From positions 2,480,001 to 2,544,000 of the forward strand of contig JAJHTX010000004.1 in the NCBI GenBank assembly GCA_032164295.1: a stretch of 64,000 nucleotides of DNA, read 5' to 3'. Position 1 is the first letter of the stretch, and the number at the start of each line of letters is the position of its first letter. The translations under genes and the position numbers were made by a program. The DNA is from Inonotus obliquus. Taxonomy: Eukaryota > Basidiomycota > Agaricomycetes > Hymenochaetales > Hymenochaetaceae. The notes under the pieces are model-generated. The model was not told the DNA's origin, did no database searches, and saw only the letters and a program-made list of their open reading frames with translations. Of the stretch, positions 36,696-48,502 are shown piece by piece.

Positions 36696-36854
36696 TCGGT
36701 CCTGAGACTGCGCGTAAGTATAGTCAAAGGGAACGCGTCCAAATAAAATTCTTGATTGACAAATGATCGACGCTCGGTCATAGCCGAATCTGAATTGCCA
36801 TCGCGACATCGCGACAGGTCTGGTACTATAGCTCGTCCCATTCAGCAGATTAGG
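36696..36854. promoter_or_regulatory. 159-bp bidirectional promoter between RIX1 and SEC10
   Basis: The start codons of two divergent genes are 159 bases apart. An in-frame upstream ATG for RIX1 is not open, which supports the chosen start, although an extra upstream exon cannot be excluded. Confidence 0.4.
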
Positions 36855-39800
36855 ATGAAGACAGCTCCATCCTTCGAGGAACTTGACTCTTCAGTCCAGG
36901 AGCAACTGGACCTGAAGACTTTTCAGGTGTGACCTCAGGTCTTGCTGCGCAGCATACCGATCTAAATTCATTGTGTAGGGTAAATTCGAAGTCAAGGATT
37001 TCATTGGTTCCGTTTCAGAGAAACTCATCGCCAACTCAAAATCAAGCTCAGGACGTATGTAGGACCATCTCATACCAGCTCTACAAAGCTTATGCTGTTG
37101 CACTTAGCATTCAACCCCGTGCCCTTCATTCGAACTTTCGAAGCATGCGTAGACAAGCTCATTGCTCTCCGAAAGGATGTTCAGGCAAAGTCAGAACAGA
37201 TGGATAAGAGTGTCAAGGTGGCAGAACGGGAGTACTCGCGAAAGATGTCGGACCTAAACAAGGGCTTCGAGGTGAATTGCAAGGACTGCGTTGTAAGCCA
37301 CTCTTTTCACCACGCGTATTTCTAGGCGGTGGGACAGTCATTCTCGGGAATGGAGAACAAGATGAGCGAAGTGGGGAGAACAGCGATTCGGATAGGTAAG
37401 TACTTGTGGTTCATCATTATCCATATGTCCTCATTTGGTATGTCAGGGGAACAGCTTGAAGCTGTCCACATTCAACGCCAGCGAGCACAGGTTGCTCACG
37501 ATTTGATTAATTACTATATCCAGTTCTCAAGAGGGGACACGTCTGCACTGGATGTCTTGAGGAAAGAGCGAGGTAAAGATGGCAGGAGGGAACTGGCGAC
37601 CGTCCTCCGGCGGCTGAGCGCTGTGGCCAGGGAAGTAGATCTTCCGAATGCAGAACAGGTAAGTGCGAGATGTATGCAGTGTTCATACATGCAGCATTCT
37701 TAAGACTGGCCTCGCAGACACGAGAGGCTATCGACAAATACTGTGAGAAGTTTGAGAAGGATATGCTTAACCTCTTTGATAGATGTTATCGGAAGGAGGA
37801 TCCGAAGATGATGCATGTTAGGCGGTTTCTGTTTTGTCGGCTTGTGTTGCATCCTTATCTTTTCTTCCCTCTAGCACTGCGCCCAGACATTGCAAGATTT
37901 CAACGGCGGGGCCTCATGCATTCAAATTTACGTTAACCAACATGATTTCTTCATCAACCGCGTCCGACGAATTAATGACTTTAACACTGATTCCGAACTG
38001 TACGTTACGTACACCTTCAGAAATGAAGCTTCTTTAATCATGTTCAACGCAGCTGGAAGACACTTAATGAACCTGATTCCACACCGCCGAGGACCGAGAA
38101 GGGCTTGCAAGAACTGTTCAGGGAAATCCGCGCAACCGTCGGTGAGGAAGCCCAAATCGTACAGGTCGTTTTCCCGAACCCGCCCCTTGTCATGCAAGTC
38201 TTCCTTCAAAGAGTTTTCGCCCAATCGGTAAGCCAAGGATCTAGCTATCCACCGCTACTTCTATTAAACGACGGACCAGATCCAAGAGTATATGGAGCAA
38301 TTACTCAATAAGGGCTCTTCACTATCAACCCTCGCGTTCCTTCGAGTCCTGCAACTGGTGCATAGCCAGGTGTCCAACCTCGTGGAAGACCTCAAAGAGT
38401 ATGAGCTTACGACATCCGCACCACGTTCACCGAGCGAAGTGGCAGAGCTTCGCCGCTCCGTGATTGGTCTGGCCCCTTCGGCGAGCACGACGAATTTTGT
38501 CACTGTTTCGCTAACTTCGATGCTTGAGACTGCCATGGAAGAGTTGTTCATCCCTTATACGGAGGGTAATCGCTACTTGGAGAGGGAAAGCAAGAGTCTA
38601 AGTGAACTATACATGGGCTATCTTCAACGCTTTTCTCGATATCATGTTAGCTACGAATTCAGAATCATGACACTTTTACTGACATTCGCCATGTGACACA
38701 GGAAAGGACGAACAAGGGAAAGGGCTCAATGCTCGATCGTATGGTTAACCAGATCAGCGCTGCAGCTGCTACCGCAACAAGCGGCACTACTGCATCTGGA
38801 GCAAGCGCACAGGCTGCTGCAGCAATAATGAAATTCTCCGGTTTCACAAATACACCAAAGACAGGCCCACCAAAGGAGCCGGAGAAACCTACGGAAGATA
38901 CTGTTAAAGAGGAAGACGGATTGCTTAGCCTTGATGCTGCAGAGCAGATGCTGAAGTGGCATGCAGAGGCGATTGGGAGATGTGTTGTTTTAAGTCCTCC
39001 AAATGAGGTGTACGTATCTCCCTTAATTTCGGGGTCTTTTGACTGAGTGACTGAGTGAGGCAATATGATAGGTCGAAGCATGCATTCGCTCTTTCGAGAG
39101 TCCTCGCGGAAACGATTGGGTCGAACTACGTTGAGGTGGCTCTTGATACGTATGTTTCCCCTCTCACTAAATCGATTGGTCGGATGCCTTACGTCAACAA
39201 TGTAGTGCGTATGCGAAACTGGAGATTGCGGATCCAAAAGTAGAACCAAGTCTTCAATCTCTGTCGGTATTACGGCTCGTGGACCTCATCTGCCATCTCT
39301 GGCAGAAATACGTCAGCACGGCGCTATTACCTCTTGCTGGGTCTTCGGTCACTGTACGCCGAGAGATGGTTATCTTCAATAATCAAACTGTCAGCAGGAT
39401 TGAAGGAGCAGCAAATGCTTTAATGAATCGACTCGCTGACTGTGTGTATTTCATTGCTCTGCTGCGACTGATATTCTGATGATCACATGTTAGCAATTGT
39501 TGCATGGTTATCATCGACTCTCGCGAAGCAGAAGAAAAACGAATTCAAACCACGCAATGACGAGTTTTCGTTTGTGAGTACGGAACCTTGTGAGTCATGT
39601 TGTGCGATGCTCGCCAAAGTGCGAGACGCGGCACGACAAAATTTAAGTGGGAAGAACTTGGAAGTGTTCCTTACGGAAATAGGTATCAGTTTCAACACGT
39701 TAGTCCGGAGTCTTGATGTCTATGTACTGTGCACAGCTAACTTCTTTGCAGCCTGCTTCTCGACCATTTGCGCAAGTTCCAGGTAAATGCTAACGGTGGA

Positions 39801-40355
39801 TTGACTCTTGCTAAGTAAGCGGGAACAATCTATTCTAACTCACGAATGAGGCAGTATCTAAAGACGACTCTAAAACAATTCAGAGACCTCAAATCATACC
39901 AAGACCTCATCACCACTTTCAACTGTCCCGCTCTACCCGAGCGATTCGAATTTATCTGCCAACTCGGCAAAATCTTCTTAATAGAACCCGAAATCCTCAA
40001 ATCATACATCACCGAAAGCGCGCTTGCACGTATCGACCTACACCTCCTCCGGCCATACCTCATGCAACGAACCGATTGGCAAACCTTCGAAAAAGGGTTT
40101 GACGGACAAAGTGTTGAAGGTATTGGTATCAACGGTCAAGTGGATGGTGTTGGGTTCGGAGGAGTCGCAGAGACGAAGGGATTCCGTGAGAGGTTAGGTA
40201 CTGCGAGGTTGAGTACGATGATGCGCGAGTTGGAGAGATTGAGGATCGGTGATACTGTCAGCACGAATATAAGCAGTGGCTTATCGTTCGCGAGGGGATT
40301 TGGAGGATATGGGAATACGGGTGCGGGCATGGGCACGGGCTCGTCTGCCTCGTAA
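36855..40355 (+). CDS. SEC10: Exocyst complex component SEC10
   Basis: Tethering subunit that docks secretory vesicles at the plasma membrane. Fifteen exons close to 905 residues: 36855..36926, 36979..37054, 37108..37271, 37326..37395, 37447..37658, 37718..37816, 37875..37999, 38053..38227, 38280..38645, 38702..39009, 39072..39149, 39206..39441, 39494..39698, 39752..39782, 39855..40355. The N-terminal core FNPVPFIRTFEACVDKLIAL and the coiled-coil segment AVGQSFSGMENKMSEVGRTA are highly diagnostic; LEVALDT-like and helical-bundle repeats follow. An Ala/Thr-rich low-complexity insert lies near 38750-38830. The C-terminal tail is Gly-rich. Confidence 0.95.
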
Positions 40356-40459
40356 TCACCCGGTCTATAATAATACCTCGTCGGGGAGGTTACTTCTCTA
40401 TTCGTAACGTTCGTTTCGACAAAGTCATTGTTGTCGTTGTTGTAGTTTAGTATCTATCT

Positions 40460-41699
40460 TTATTCGCCTTTGAAGACTGGAGTACGTTTTTCTTTGAATG
40501 CGTTGAGTGCTTCTATTCGATCCTTCGATGGTAAGAGTGTTTCGTAGCATGCACGTTCAAAGTCGAGCCCTAAAGCAATCTGAGCCTCGGTTTGGTCTGA
40601 GATAGAACGAACAACTGACCTGTTTCGATATCAAGCTCAGGAGCTGCAGACATGGCCTGCTTAGCCGCTTTTAAGGCGAGCGGAGCTGTACAAAGTAACA
40701 AGTTAGGCACACTGTGGCGCGTGCGTAAAGCAGTGACATACCGCTTGTTGCGATTTCCTTCGCCAACTTCAAAGACCGGTCAAGAGCCGAAGTTCCGGGC
40801 TCAGAAATGTGATCCACGAGTCCTTAAATAGTTTATATTTTAGTCTGAGTTATGAATACCATGAGATGCTTTGATGTACCGAATTCTTTAGCTTGATTAG
40901 CAGTGAGCACCTTGCCAGTGTATATGAGCTCTTTGGCCTTTGAGAGCCCGAGCAAGCGTACTGCCCGCTGTGTACCACCGGCACCTGGGATTATACCCAG
41001 TTTGGTCTCTGGTAGACCAATCTTGGTGACATCGTGCCCTAGTAAGAGAGTCAATCCAACCGTCCATTTTTAGAGTAAGAAACGCGTACCAGCAATTCGA
41101 AAATCACAAGCCAAGGCAAGCTCGAGTCCTCCTCCTAGAGCAGGTCCATCAATTGCAGCGATGGTAGGTATGGGAAAGTCCTCAAGGGACGAAAATGCTG
41201 TTCGCAAGTCGGAGAGAAACTGCCGGACTTGTTCTGTTGACATTGTTCTTCGTTCAACTAGATCTGCTCCGGAGCAGAATGAGCCGAGAGTTGTTGAGCG
41301 GATGATTAAGACGCGCAAACTGGATATTAGTCAGTGATGCCTATTGAGAGGACGAAAATATCTTTACTCTTTATCCTTCTCTGCGACGTTGATGCACTCT
41401 TGAAATTCCTGCATAGTAGATTGTAAGCCACGCCGAGTTCATTGACTGGTCCAAACACGTACTTTCAAGAGCCTTGTCGACAAAGCATTCTTGCTTTGTG
41501 GTCGATTGAGTGAGAGGTACTTTATCCCCAGACGGGGATCAGCTCCTGAAGGCTCAAGAAACGCCTCATTCGAGATATCCGAACGCGAGCTCTGTGTCAA
41601 AAGACGTGGAGACGGCTTGAGGTAAAGTCGGCAGGAATACTGCCTAAGTCCTCTATGGACCACGGATGGAGATGTTCGAACCAGCATGTTGAATTGCAT
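40460..41699 (-). CDS. AUH: Mitochondrial methylglutaconyl-CoA hydratase (AUH-like enoyl-CoA hydratase)
   Basis: Crotonase-fold enzyme that hydrates 3-methylglutaconyl-CoA in leucine breakdown. Exons 41699..41463, 41408..41368, 41319..41090, 41038..40880, 40822..40742, 40685..40620 and 40569..40460 close to 307 residues. The Arg/Ser-rich leader suggests mitochondrial import. [12 protein letters not shown] and FCSGADL form the CoA-binding site; [20 protein letters not shown] holds the oxyanion Gly and the first catalytic Glu region, and [11 protein letters not shown] follows. AUH-type spacing around [12 protein letters not shown] favours this over short-chain enoyl-CoA hydratase, but substrate is inferred. 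Confidence 0.9.
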
Positions 41700-42339
41700 G
41701 CTAGGTTCGCTTGGGTTATTTCGTGGATACTAGTTCAAGTTGGCCTGGTGGGAGACTGAAGACGAGATCTGCAAGATCACTGAAATTCAAGTTGTGTTAC
41801 ACGGCGGGTTTATGGCATCTCTCGGGTCATGAGACCGTGAACTAACGAATGCCGCCGATAGCCGGCGGTTGTGTCCGACCGGCTATTTCCAATTTAGGAA
41901 TTTATTCTCTTTCTAAGCATACTCTCACTTCACCGTAACAAAGTTCCAAAGTGGTAATGTTCATTCACAAGGAAGGAAGAACATATTTACTATCGATCGA
42001 TATCAGTTCAGTGTTTTTCGACACCAGGGTCTATTCTCGCCGGGGCGGATAACCTTCAATACAAAATGAAAGGTTGGTACCAGTATTCATTGAATCAAAT
42101 GTGCCTCAGAGAGCGAGATTGACCGACGACAACATCGGGTACATTAGAATCGTCGTAGTATCTGAGCAGTGGTTGTGCCCAATATCAAATGCGAGGTGAA
42201 GATCCTACTTTAGTAATTTAAGCTTATGCGGTGAGTGAGTCAGATCGCCCAATGAATCACGTGGTCGTAATCGACGCGTAACTGATTTCGCGTGCCTCAA
42301 TTGACTCTTTGCTTGTCTGTGCATATACTGCCTTCCACC
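41700..42339. promoter_or_regulatory. Divergent AUH/CSN4 intergenic region with nested inverted repeats
   Basis: 640 bases separate the two starts. CCGCCG (41852-41857) pairs with CGGCGG (41863-41868) around a five-base loop, and ATAGCCGG (41858-41865) pairs with CCGGCTAT (41879-41886). The two stems share bases and exclude each other; each half could also be a binding site for a Zn2Cys6 factor, which favour CGG repeats. No gene is seen. Confidence 0.4.
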
Positions 42340-43942
42340 ATGGACGCGAAACTAGCCCAATTAGAGAACATTGGCCAAAAGGATAAAGCGCAAGGATACC
42401 TATCACTTCTTACTGAGGCTCTGTCTCAGCCTGATGGAGCTGCCGTTGCTCGCGATATATGCACAATTCTACAAAATGCGCTCACGCAGGCGCATGTCAG
42501 CCAGGTAGTTCAGCGGCAAGTGTTGGGAGCTTTGGCGGAACGTCTGGCTGGAGGCGCCATCAAGGACAGTGCAGTGAAGAAGCAAGTCGTAGAAGAGGTT
42601 ATTTCTATTGCGCAACCTGCTGGAAGCATTTCCGTCCAGCATTTTGAGGAACAAGTGCGTTGTTATCTCTATTACGTTGTGAGCCTTTTTCTTGAAAGAT
42701 TAATGCTTATAATGACACCGTAGGTAAACAGTCTGCGATTCCAGCTTGCGGATCTGCTCGAGGAAGCAGAAGATTGGAGTGGCGCCGCACGCGTCCTCAT
42801 GGGTATCAAGCTCGAGTATGCGGCACCATGGTTTCACCTTACTTATTTCTTTACTCATTTCATAATAAGCTCAGCAACAGACGATGCGAAGCGAAAAGTA
42901 TACATCCGAATTATCCGATTACTACTTGAGGAAGAAGACAGCGTACAAGCAGAGACATATTACAATCGCGTTCTACCGCTAATGGCCACGCCAGGCATCG
43001 ACCAAGAAACTCAACTGCACTTCAAACTTTGTCAGGCACGTATCAGCGATTACTCTCGCAAGTTCCTTGAGGCTGCGACCCGCTATCATGAAATTAGTTG
43101 GGTGGGTGTCGTCGATGAAGAGGAACGGCTTTTGGCTTTGTGCGTGTCCTTTCAATTAAGACATCGCATACATGTAGCAATCTCACCAAATTTCTTGACT
43201 CCAGATCGGCAGCAGTAACATGCGCAGTTCTCGCACCCGCAGGGCCCAATCGCTCTCGAGTGCTCGCATCCCTCTGCCGAGACGAACGTACCGCGTCTCT
43301 CCCTTCATACAACATCCTGACTAAGATCTTCCTCGATCGTATCCTCCGTCCAGCAGAGATAAAAGAATTCGAAGCCACACTCAAATCTCACCAACTTGCT
43401 AAAATTGCCCAATCGTCCAATGATAGACTAGCAGCTTCACGCGCGGAGGATGGAGAAGGTGTAGATGTGGCGGCTGGTGAGACGATTTCGAAGAGGACGG
43501 GGCCAAGTACTGTTCTTGATCGGGCGGTACTTGAGCATAATTTACTTGCTTCTTCCAAGGTTTACAATAATATCACTTTCCGTGGGTTAGGAGCTTTGCT
43601 AGACTTGACACCTGGTGCTGCGGAAACAATGGCACGACGGATGATTGAACAAGGTCGACTGAAAGCTTCAATTGATCAGGTCGAACGCCTCATTTGGTTC
43701 GAGGATAGTAAAGAAGAAGATGATGCTCAAGGCAAGGCCGGTGGTCTCGGGGAAGTCGATATGCATACTGAGGATACCGGAGCCCCCTTCACGAAGAAAT
43801 GGGATAGACAAATTCGAATGACTGCTGGCAATGTAAGTTCGGAGTTATCCTATCTCAACTTTATCGGAGTTAAACTGGATTACAGGTCGAAGCAATTGTA
43901 CAACATCTCGCAGACAAGAACCTTATATCTTTCCCTGCATAA
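42340..43942 (+). CDS. CSN4: COP9 signalosome subunit 4
   Basis: PCI-domain subunit of the signalosome that deneddylates cullins. Exons 42340..42654, 42724..42815, 42870..43139, 43205..43832 and 43886..43942 close to 453 residues. The N-terminal half is a TPR-like helical stack with RLLLEEEDSVQAETYYNR and ARISDYSRKFLEAATRYHEI, which are typical CSN4 repeats. The PCI winged-helix part contains SRVLASLCRDERT, VLEHNLLASSKVYNNI and the segment MIEQGRLKASIDQVERLIWF; the end (VQHLADKNLI) is a C-terminal helix. The ATG at 42340 is preferred over an upstream open frame without family match. Confidence 0.94.
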
Positions 43943-44173
43943 CGCGGAGGGTGACTTATCAAGTTGTGTATTCATCCGTTTTTGTACTGCTCAGTGCTTT
44001 GCCATCCTGCAATCATATATATTGCACGACTAGCTAGATCACTATCGAATACGGAATGCATAATTTACAATGCTTGTTCCTTGGATACTGAGGTGAGAGA
44101 GTAAGTGAGAAAAAAATCCGAGCAGAGCGAAAACGGCAAGAAACAATTATAATTTGTATAGGATGTTCAATGT

Positions 44174-47100
44174 TCATTGTGGAGGTAGACTGGATGGGTC
44201 CGTGCCGCCCGATGCAGATTCAAGTTTTCGTCTCTTCTTCGCGCGTTCGCGCTTCGACTCAAATTCATGCCATTCACCTTCCAATGATGCAAGCCTAAAA
44301 ATAATACATGTTGGCATTTCTCGTAGGTTAATGGATGTGGTACACATACCCGGCTGGTAATGCAGGAGGTGGATCCTCTTGGGTAAAATAGGGAGCTTCC
44401 AGAGCCTGATCCGCAGTGGCGCGTCGATCTGGATCATACGATAAGAGTCGTTCAGCTAAGCCAAGAGCAGCAGGCGAAAGCCATCTATAAGGCGAAGGTT
44501 CAGTCGAGTTGTACCATTCACGGAAATTTGAGAAATTGCCTTTTAAATAGCTCCCGGAAACGATTCCGAAGTGTTTCTCTCGGTTTGACAAGCTCGTACC
44601 ACGGCATGTCCGTGACATTTGGCCATTCCTCCGCAGTTGGAGTCCCAAGGATTTTGTAGATAACATCCAGTTGATGGATCTCATCGTTTCCTTGGAAGAC
44701 CGGCTTCTTGCAGAATAATTCGAGCATGATGCACCTTGTTCGCCCTTCAGCAAGTTATACGTAGAAGAGCTACGATAGAACTCACCCGGCACTCCACATG
44801 TCTACCTCGGGCCCATACACAGTGGTACCAAGAAGCAATTCAGGTGGACGATACCACAGAGTAATGACACGATTAGTGTAGTCCGCTCGTCGACGTTTCT
44901 GATAAAACCGAGCAAGACCGAAGTCTGCAAGCTTGAGTTCACCGCGATTATTTATGAGAATATTAGATCCCTTTATATCTCTGTGAATAACCCCCTTTCG
45001 GTGGAGATAAGAAAGACCTTGTAGCATTTGCTGGCACAAGGACTTTAGATGTGCATCGGTGAATGAGAACTGGGTTTGAGAGAGAACCCCTGTTAAATCA
45101 TGGTCCATGTACTCGAAGATCATATACACAGAACCTTCTCTACTTTGAGTATGTCTGTTCAAATCACTGATAATAAAGAGACGTACCACGGTGGACCATC
45201 ATCTCCATTAACTGAACAACATTGACATGACGGAGGGACTGAAGAAGCTTGATCTCGCGCATCGCAGTAACAGGAAACCCATCCCGTTCAGTTTCCATAC
45301 GGATGCGCTTGAGAGCAACATGCACTCCAGTGATATTGTTCCGTGCTTTGTACACCTTCCCGAATGTCCCTTCTCCAACCTGACTCACGATTGCATAAAT
45401 CTCGTCTGGAGGACCCTGCATTCGCTCAGCCCCAAGGTCATCCCCATCTTGTTGATCGACTGGAGATGGAACGGCTGGGATGCGGCTCTGGAATTCAGAC
45501 GGACGACTCGGAGGTCTTGAAGCTTCATGTGCTCCTCTCCCGTTCATATAGAATTCTTCGTCTACTGATGGAGGATCTTGCTTCGGTGTAGGCGGCGCAG
45601 AGTCGAGCTGCATGCTCGCATTTGACATGCTCTGGCGGGACGAAGGCGTATGTTCTCTGGCTCGTTCCGGTCGACGTCCTGGAGTATCACGATCCAAAGA
45701 CTCTCCGGTGCGAGGTGTGTGTTGTCCACGACGATCTCGAGGATTGTATGTATCCAGGTCTCTGTCACTTCGAACAGATGACGATGTAGTCGAACCGAGT
45801 CTCTGACGACTATCGCTGTCCTCACGGTGGACAGTCTGATGCCCGTCCTCCAGCTGATCTTGTCGATTCTCTTGCATGGCATTGATGTCGGATTCTTCGT
45901 CTTCTCCAGGGAAGAATCGCTTCATTGCTGGGCTCGGTCGCACTGTCCCTATAGGTTTGAACCCAGCATTCCGCTTCACCGATTTCGCTGCTTCCGCTAC
46001 AAGTGGCTGTACCGTAGACTTTGTGCCATTTATCGAACCGGAGAGGGAAGCAGAAGCCGGAGCCACAGGCGGAGGCATGGCTTCGTACTCATTATGGTAG
46101 TTCTGGACTCTTTGAGACTCTCGGGACTCCACCAAAAAGCTTGTGGGCTGAGCCACCGTCAGAATGTCACAGAGTTCACGATCAGTGTTAAACACTACGT
46201 ACCGGCTGCGGCTCTAGCTCATGCACCCTTGCAGAAGGTGCACTTTGAGATGCTGCGCCCTGGCGAACTGAAGTATTGGAAGACAGGCGCAACGATTTGG
46301 CCTGGATTTCGATGTCTCGAATTGACGTTGCTAACGGAAGACGATGCTTTTGTTTCGGTTTCACTTCAGGAGGATCGCTGCTACTTCTACTTCTGCTTCG
46401 AGTCTGAGAGGAACGTGACGACATACTTGACTGCCGCTGCCGCGTCTGATCATTATTTCCGGTTCCTTGTGGTTTCGTTGAAGTTGCGGACCAAGTTGGA
46501 GAACGACCGCGGCGATTGTTGTCCTTCTTGGCTACAAAGGCGGTTGTTGTGTGTTGGGGCTCATCCGCACCTTTTCTTCGTTTTGGAGACGCAGATCTGG
46601 ATCTTGACCGGTTCGAAGAACGATGTGAATAAACAGAATGAGCGGGCGAATGAGGGTGTGATTCTGTCGTATAATCATGTCTTCGTTTTGCAGTTGAGGA
46701 CTTGTTAATTTCTCTAAATCTTTGAGCGGGAATAAACTCCCTCTTCTGCCAGCTAAGCAGGATCGTGAGATAAAAATTCTTGGGAGCAATAACGAGGACG
46801 CACTTGTTCATATTGTCCTCCTTTCTTTGATCTCGTTTTTGAAACGCCTGAAAACCTTTCTTCTTGCCTTTCCCTTGTTTTTTCCCGGGTCGCGATAATG
46901 GCAGGGTGGGTTCAGATCGTTCGTGCTGCGCAGGTGCATGGTCATCACGTTCCTTGGACTTCCAGGAGGGTGCAGGTTCCCATTTACGATTTGCATCGAA
47001 ATCAGTACGATCAGAATCATCCACGATGTCGCGATCCGTGTCACGGCCACTTTCGCGGTCTTCTCTTCGCCATTGGGGTCGGTCGTGCGATTGTTCGGAC

Positions 47101-47717
47101 CAGTAAGGCGACTTTTGAGTCTGGGTTGTCTCGACAGGCACCACGTCATTTTCCCGAGGTCTTATATCTCGCTCGCGAGCTGGATAACCTTCATCCTGAA
47201 TATACCTGTCGCTTTCACGCTCGTTTCGGGGTCCCTCGCGATACCAGCCTTCGTTGCTGTTATTTCCTCTGCTAGATTCATTATGCCTTGTAGGTCTTCC
47301 CCACGAGCGATTCTCGGAATACGATGTCGAGTTGTACCCGTGGCCATTACGCTTCGGCCACTCCCGGCGAGACGACGAGTACTGCGAGTGTCCCGCGTGT
47401 CTGTTGTTCCAACCCTCCGGACGGGCGTAGTACTCGTCACGGCGGGAATGTATTCCGACGTTGTCACGGTATCTGTTGTGTGCTGTTGATGTCAGAGCTG
47501 GTTCTGCCACTCTCCAGTCGTCAGAGCGGCGACTGTGAGAGGGACTGGGGTAGCTTCTCTGGTTTGCTGAGGAGCTGCTATAAGGTTCAGCACGGCCAGA
47601 GTGGTGGTGCGAACTATGGTACGATTCTGCGCGTCGCTCGGATCCTCGTGCGACACCAAACAACTCATCCTCATCCAGCCTCTCGTGACGTCTTGGTCTC
47701 GGTTGAGCAGCATGCAT
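44174..47717 (-). CDS. CTK1: CTD kinase catalytic subunit, CTK1/CDK12 type
   Basis: Phosphorylates Ser2 of the Pol II CTD during elongation. Exons 47717..46804, 46752..46203, 46147..45187, 45134..44786, 44734..44540, 44484..44350 and 44294..44174 close to 1074 residues. The first 700 residues are Arg/Ser-rich and disordered, with an RS-like run (RSRSRSASPKRRK), as in CDK12/13 and longer than in yeast Ctk1. The kinase domain starts at GEGTFGKVYKA, with PVTAMRE in place of PSTAIRE, HRDIKGSNILI, DFGLAR and TLWYRPPELLLG. Intron 1 is 51 nt and stop-free. Intron 5 is best read with a GC donor at 44539 (54 nt), or a GT donor giving a 37-nt intron and six extra residues. Confidence 0.93.
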
Positions 47718-47852
47718 GGGTGGTGTAAATGAGGAGGAACAGAGATGGAAAGGAAGAAGGGAAAGAACTTTTTCTAGCGCCGGTTATGATCAAGAGGCGA
47801 CCTCGTAATCAAGAAAACCACGCTTTAGGAGAAATTCTGGTTACGTCCCTCG

Positions 47853-48157
47853 TCACAACTCCAAGACTATGGCTGCAACACCGCACACAGCGGACAACAC
47901 CACAGTCACTGCGATAATTCCGTCCAAGTAGGGTACGGAGTATCTTCGCGAATAGCTTGAGACACGTTGAAGAAGAGCAGTGGGGAATTTAGTAAATTAG
48001 TGGCCGCGCGAATGACTCAAAATGTCTTCGCAGAACCTCCCCAAGACTTGAACTGATGCCACAACCAAACAATCAAAAAAAATGCCTGGAATCAATCCCC
48101 CACAGAGTAAGAAACTTACACGGGAATCTTGATATCTATGTTGTAGGGTCGACAAGT
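47853..48157 (-). CDS. Candidate small membrane protein, N-terminus unresolved
   Basis: Between CTK1 and the WD40 gene, three minus-strand exons, 48157..48122, 48085..48037 and 47955..47853, join in phase with GT-AG ends; the last intron has a TTACTAA branch-like sequence before its CAAG acceptor. The C-terminus holds one strong transmembrane helix, GIIAVTVVLSAVCGVAAIVL, followed directly by the stop, as in a tail-anchored protein, and a further hydrophobic segment (FFDCLVVASVQVLG) upstream. I could not find the starting ATG; one or more 5' exons up to about 48290 are needed. No family recognised. Confidence 0.35.
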
Positions 48158-48502
48158 CTATTTCAAACACCAGGACTTCTCCTAGTTTATGTGAGCCTGT
48201 CACGTATCAGTTGGAGACCACGCGATGAAAATAGAATAGCTTAAATCCAAGGTGAACATTAGCCAAGCGAGCAGACTAGGCATGAATGTCGATGATACGT
48301 ACGAGGGAGGCAACAGTGCAATGCGCAGTGACGGTTTTCGGAGTAAAGACGCGTTGCCTGATCAGGAAACTAGATTTTCTTCGGACTTCCGTTAGGCGCG
48401 TCAATTCCCATCATAAATTCAACAGCAGTCAATAACATGCGGTATTATACAGCAATAATGGGCTTGTTGGTGGTAAAATAAAATGCAATGTATTCTTCAA
48501 TC

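Noticed and set aside
46188..47717. A single 509-codon exon for the CTK1 N-terminus without an intron
   Set aside because: The frame is open, but the 51 bases at 46753-46803 have GTGCGT and GCTTAG ends and encode a hydrophobic patch out of character with the RS region, so an intron is preferred; retention is noted as a finding.
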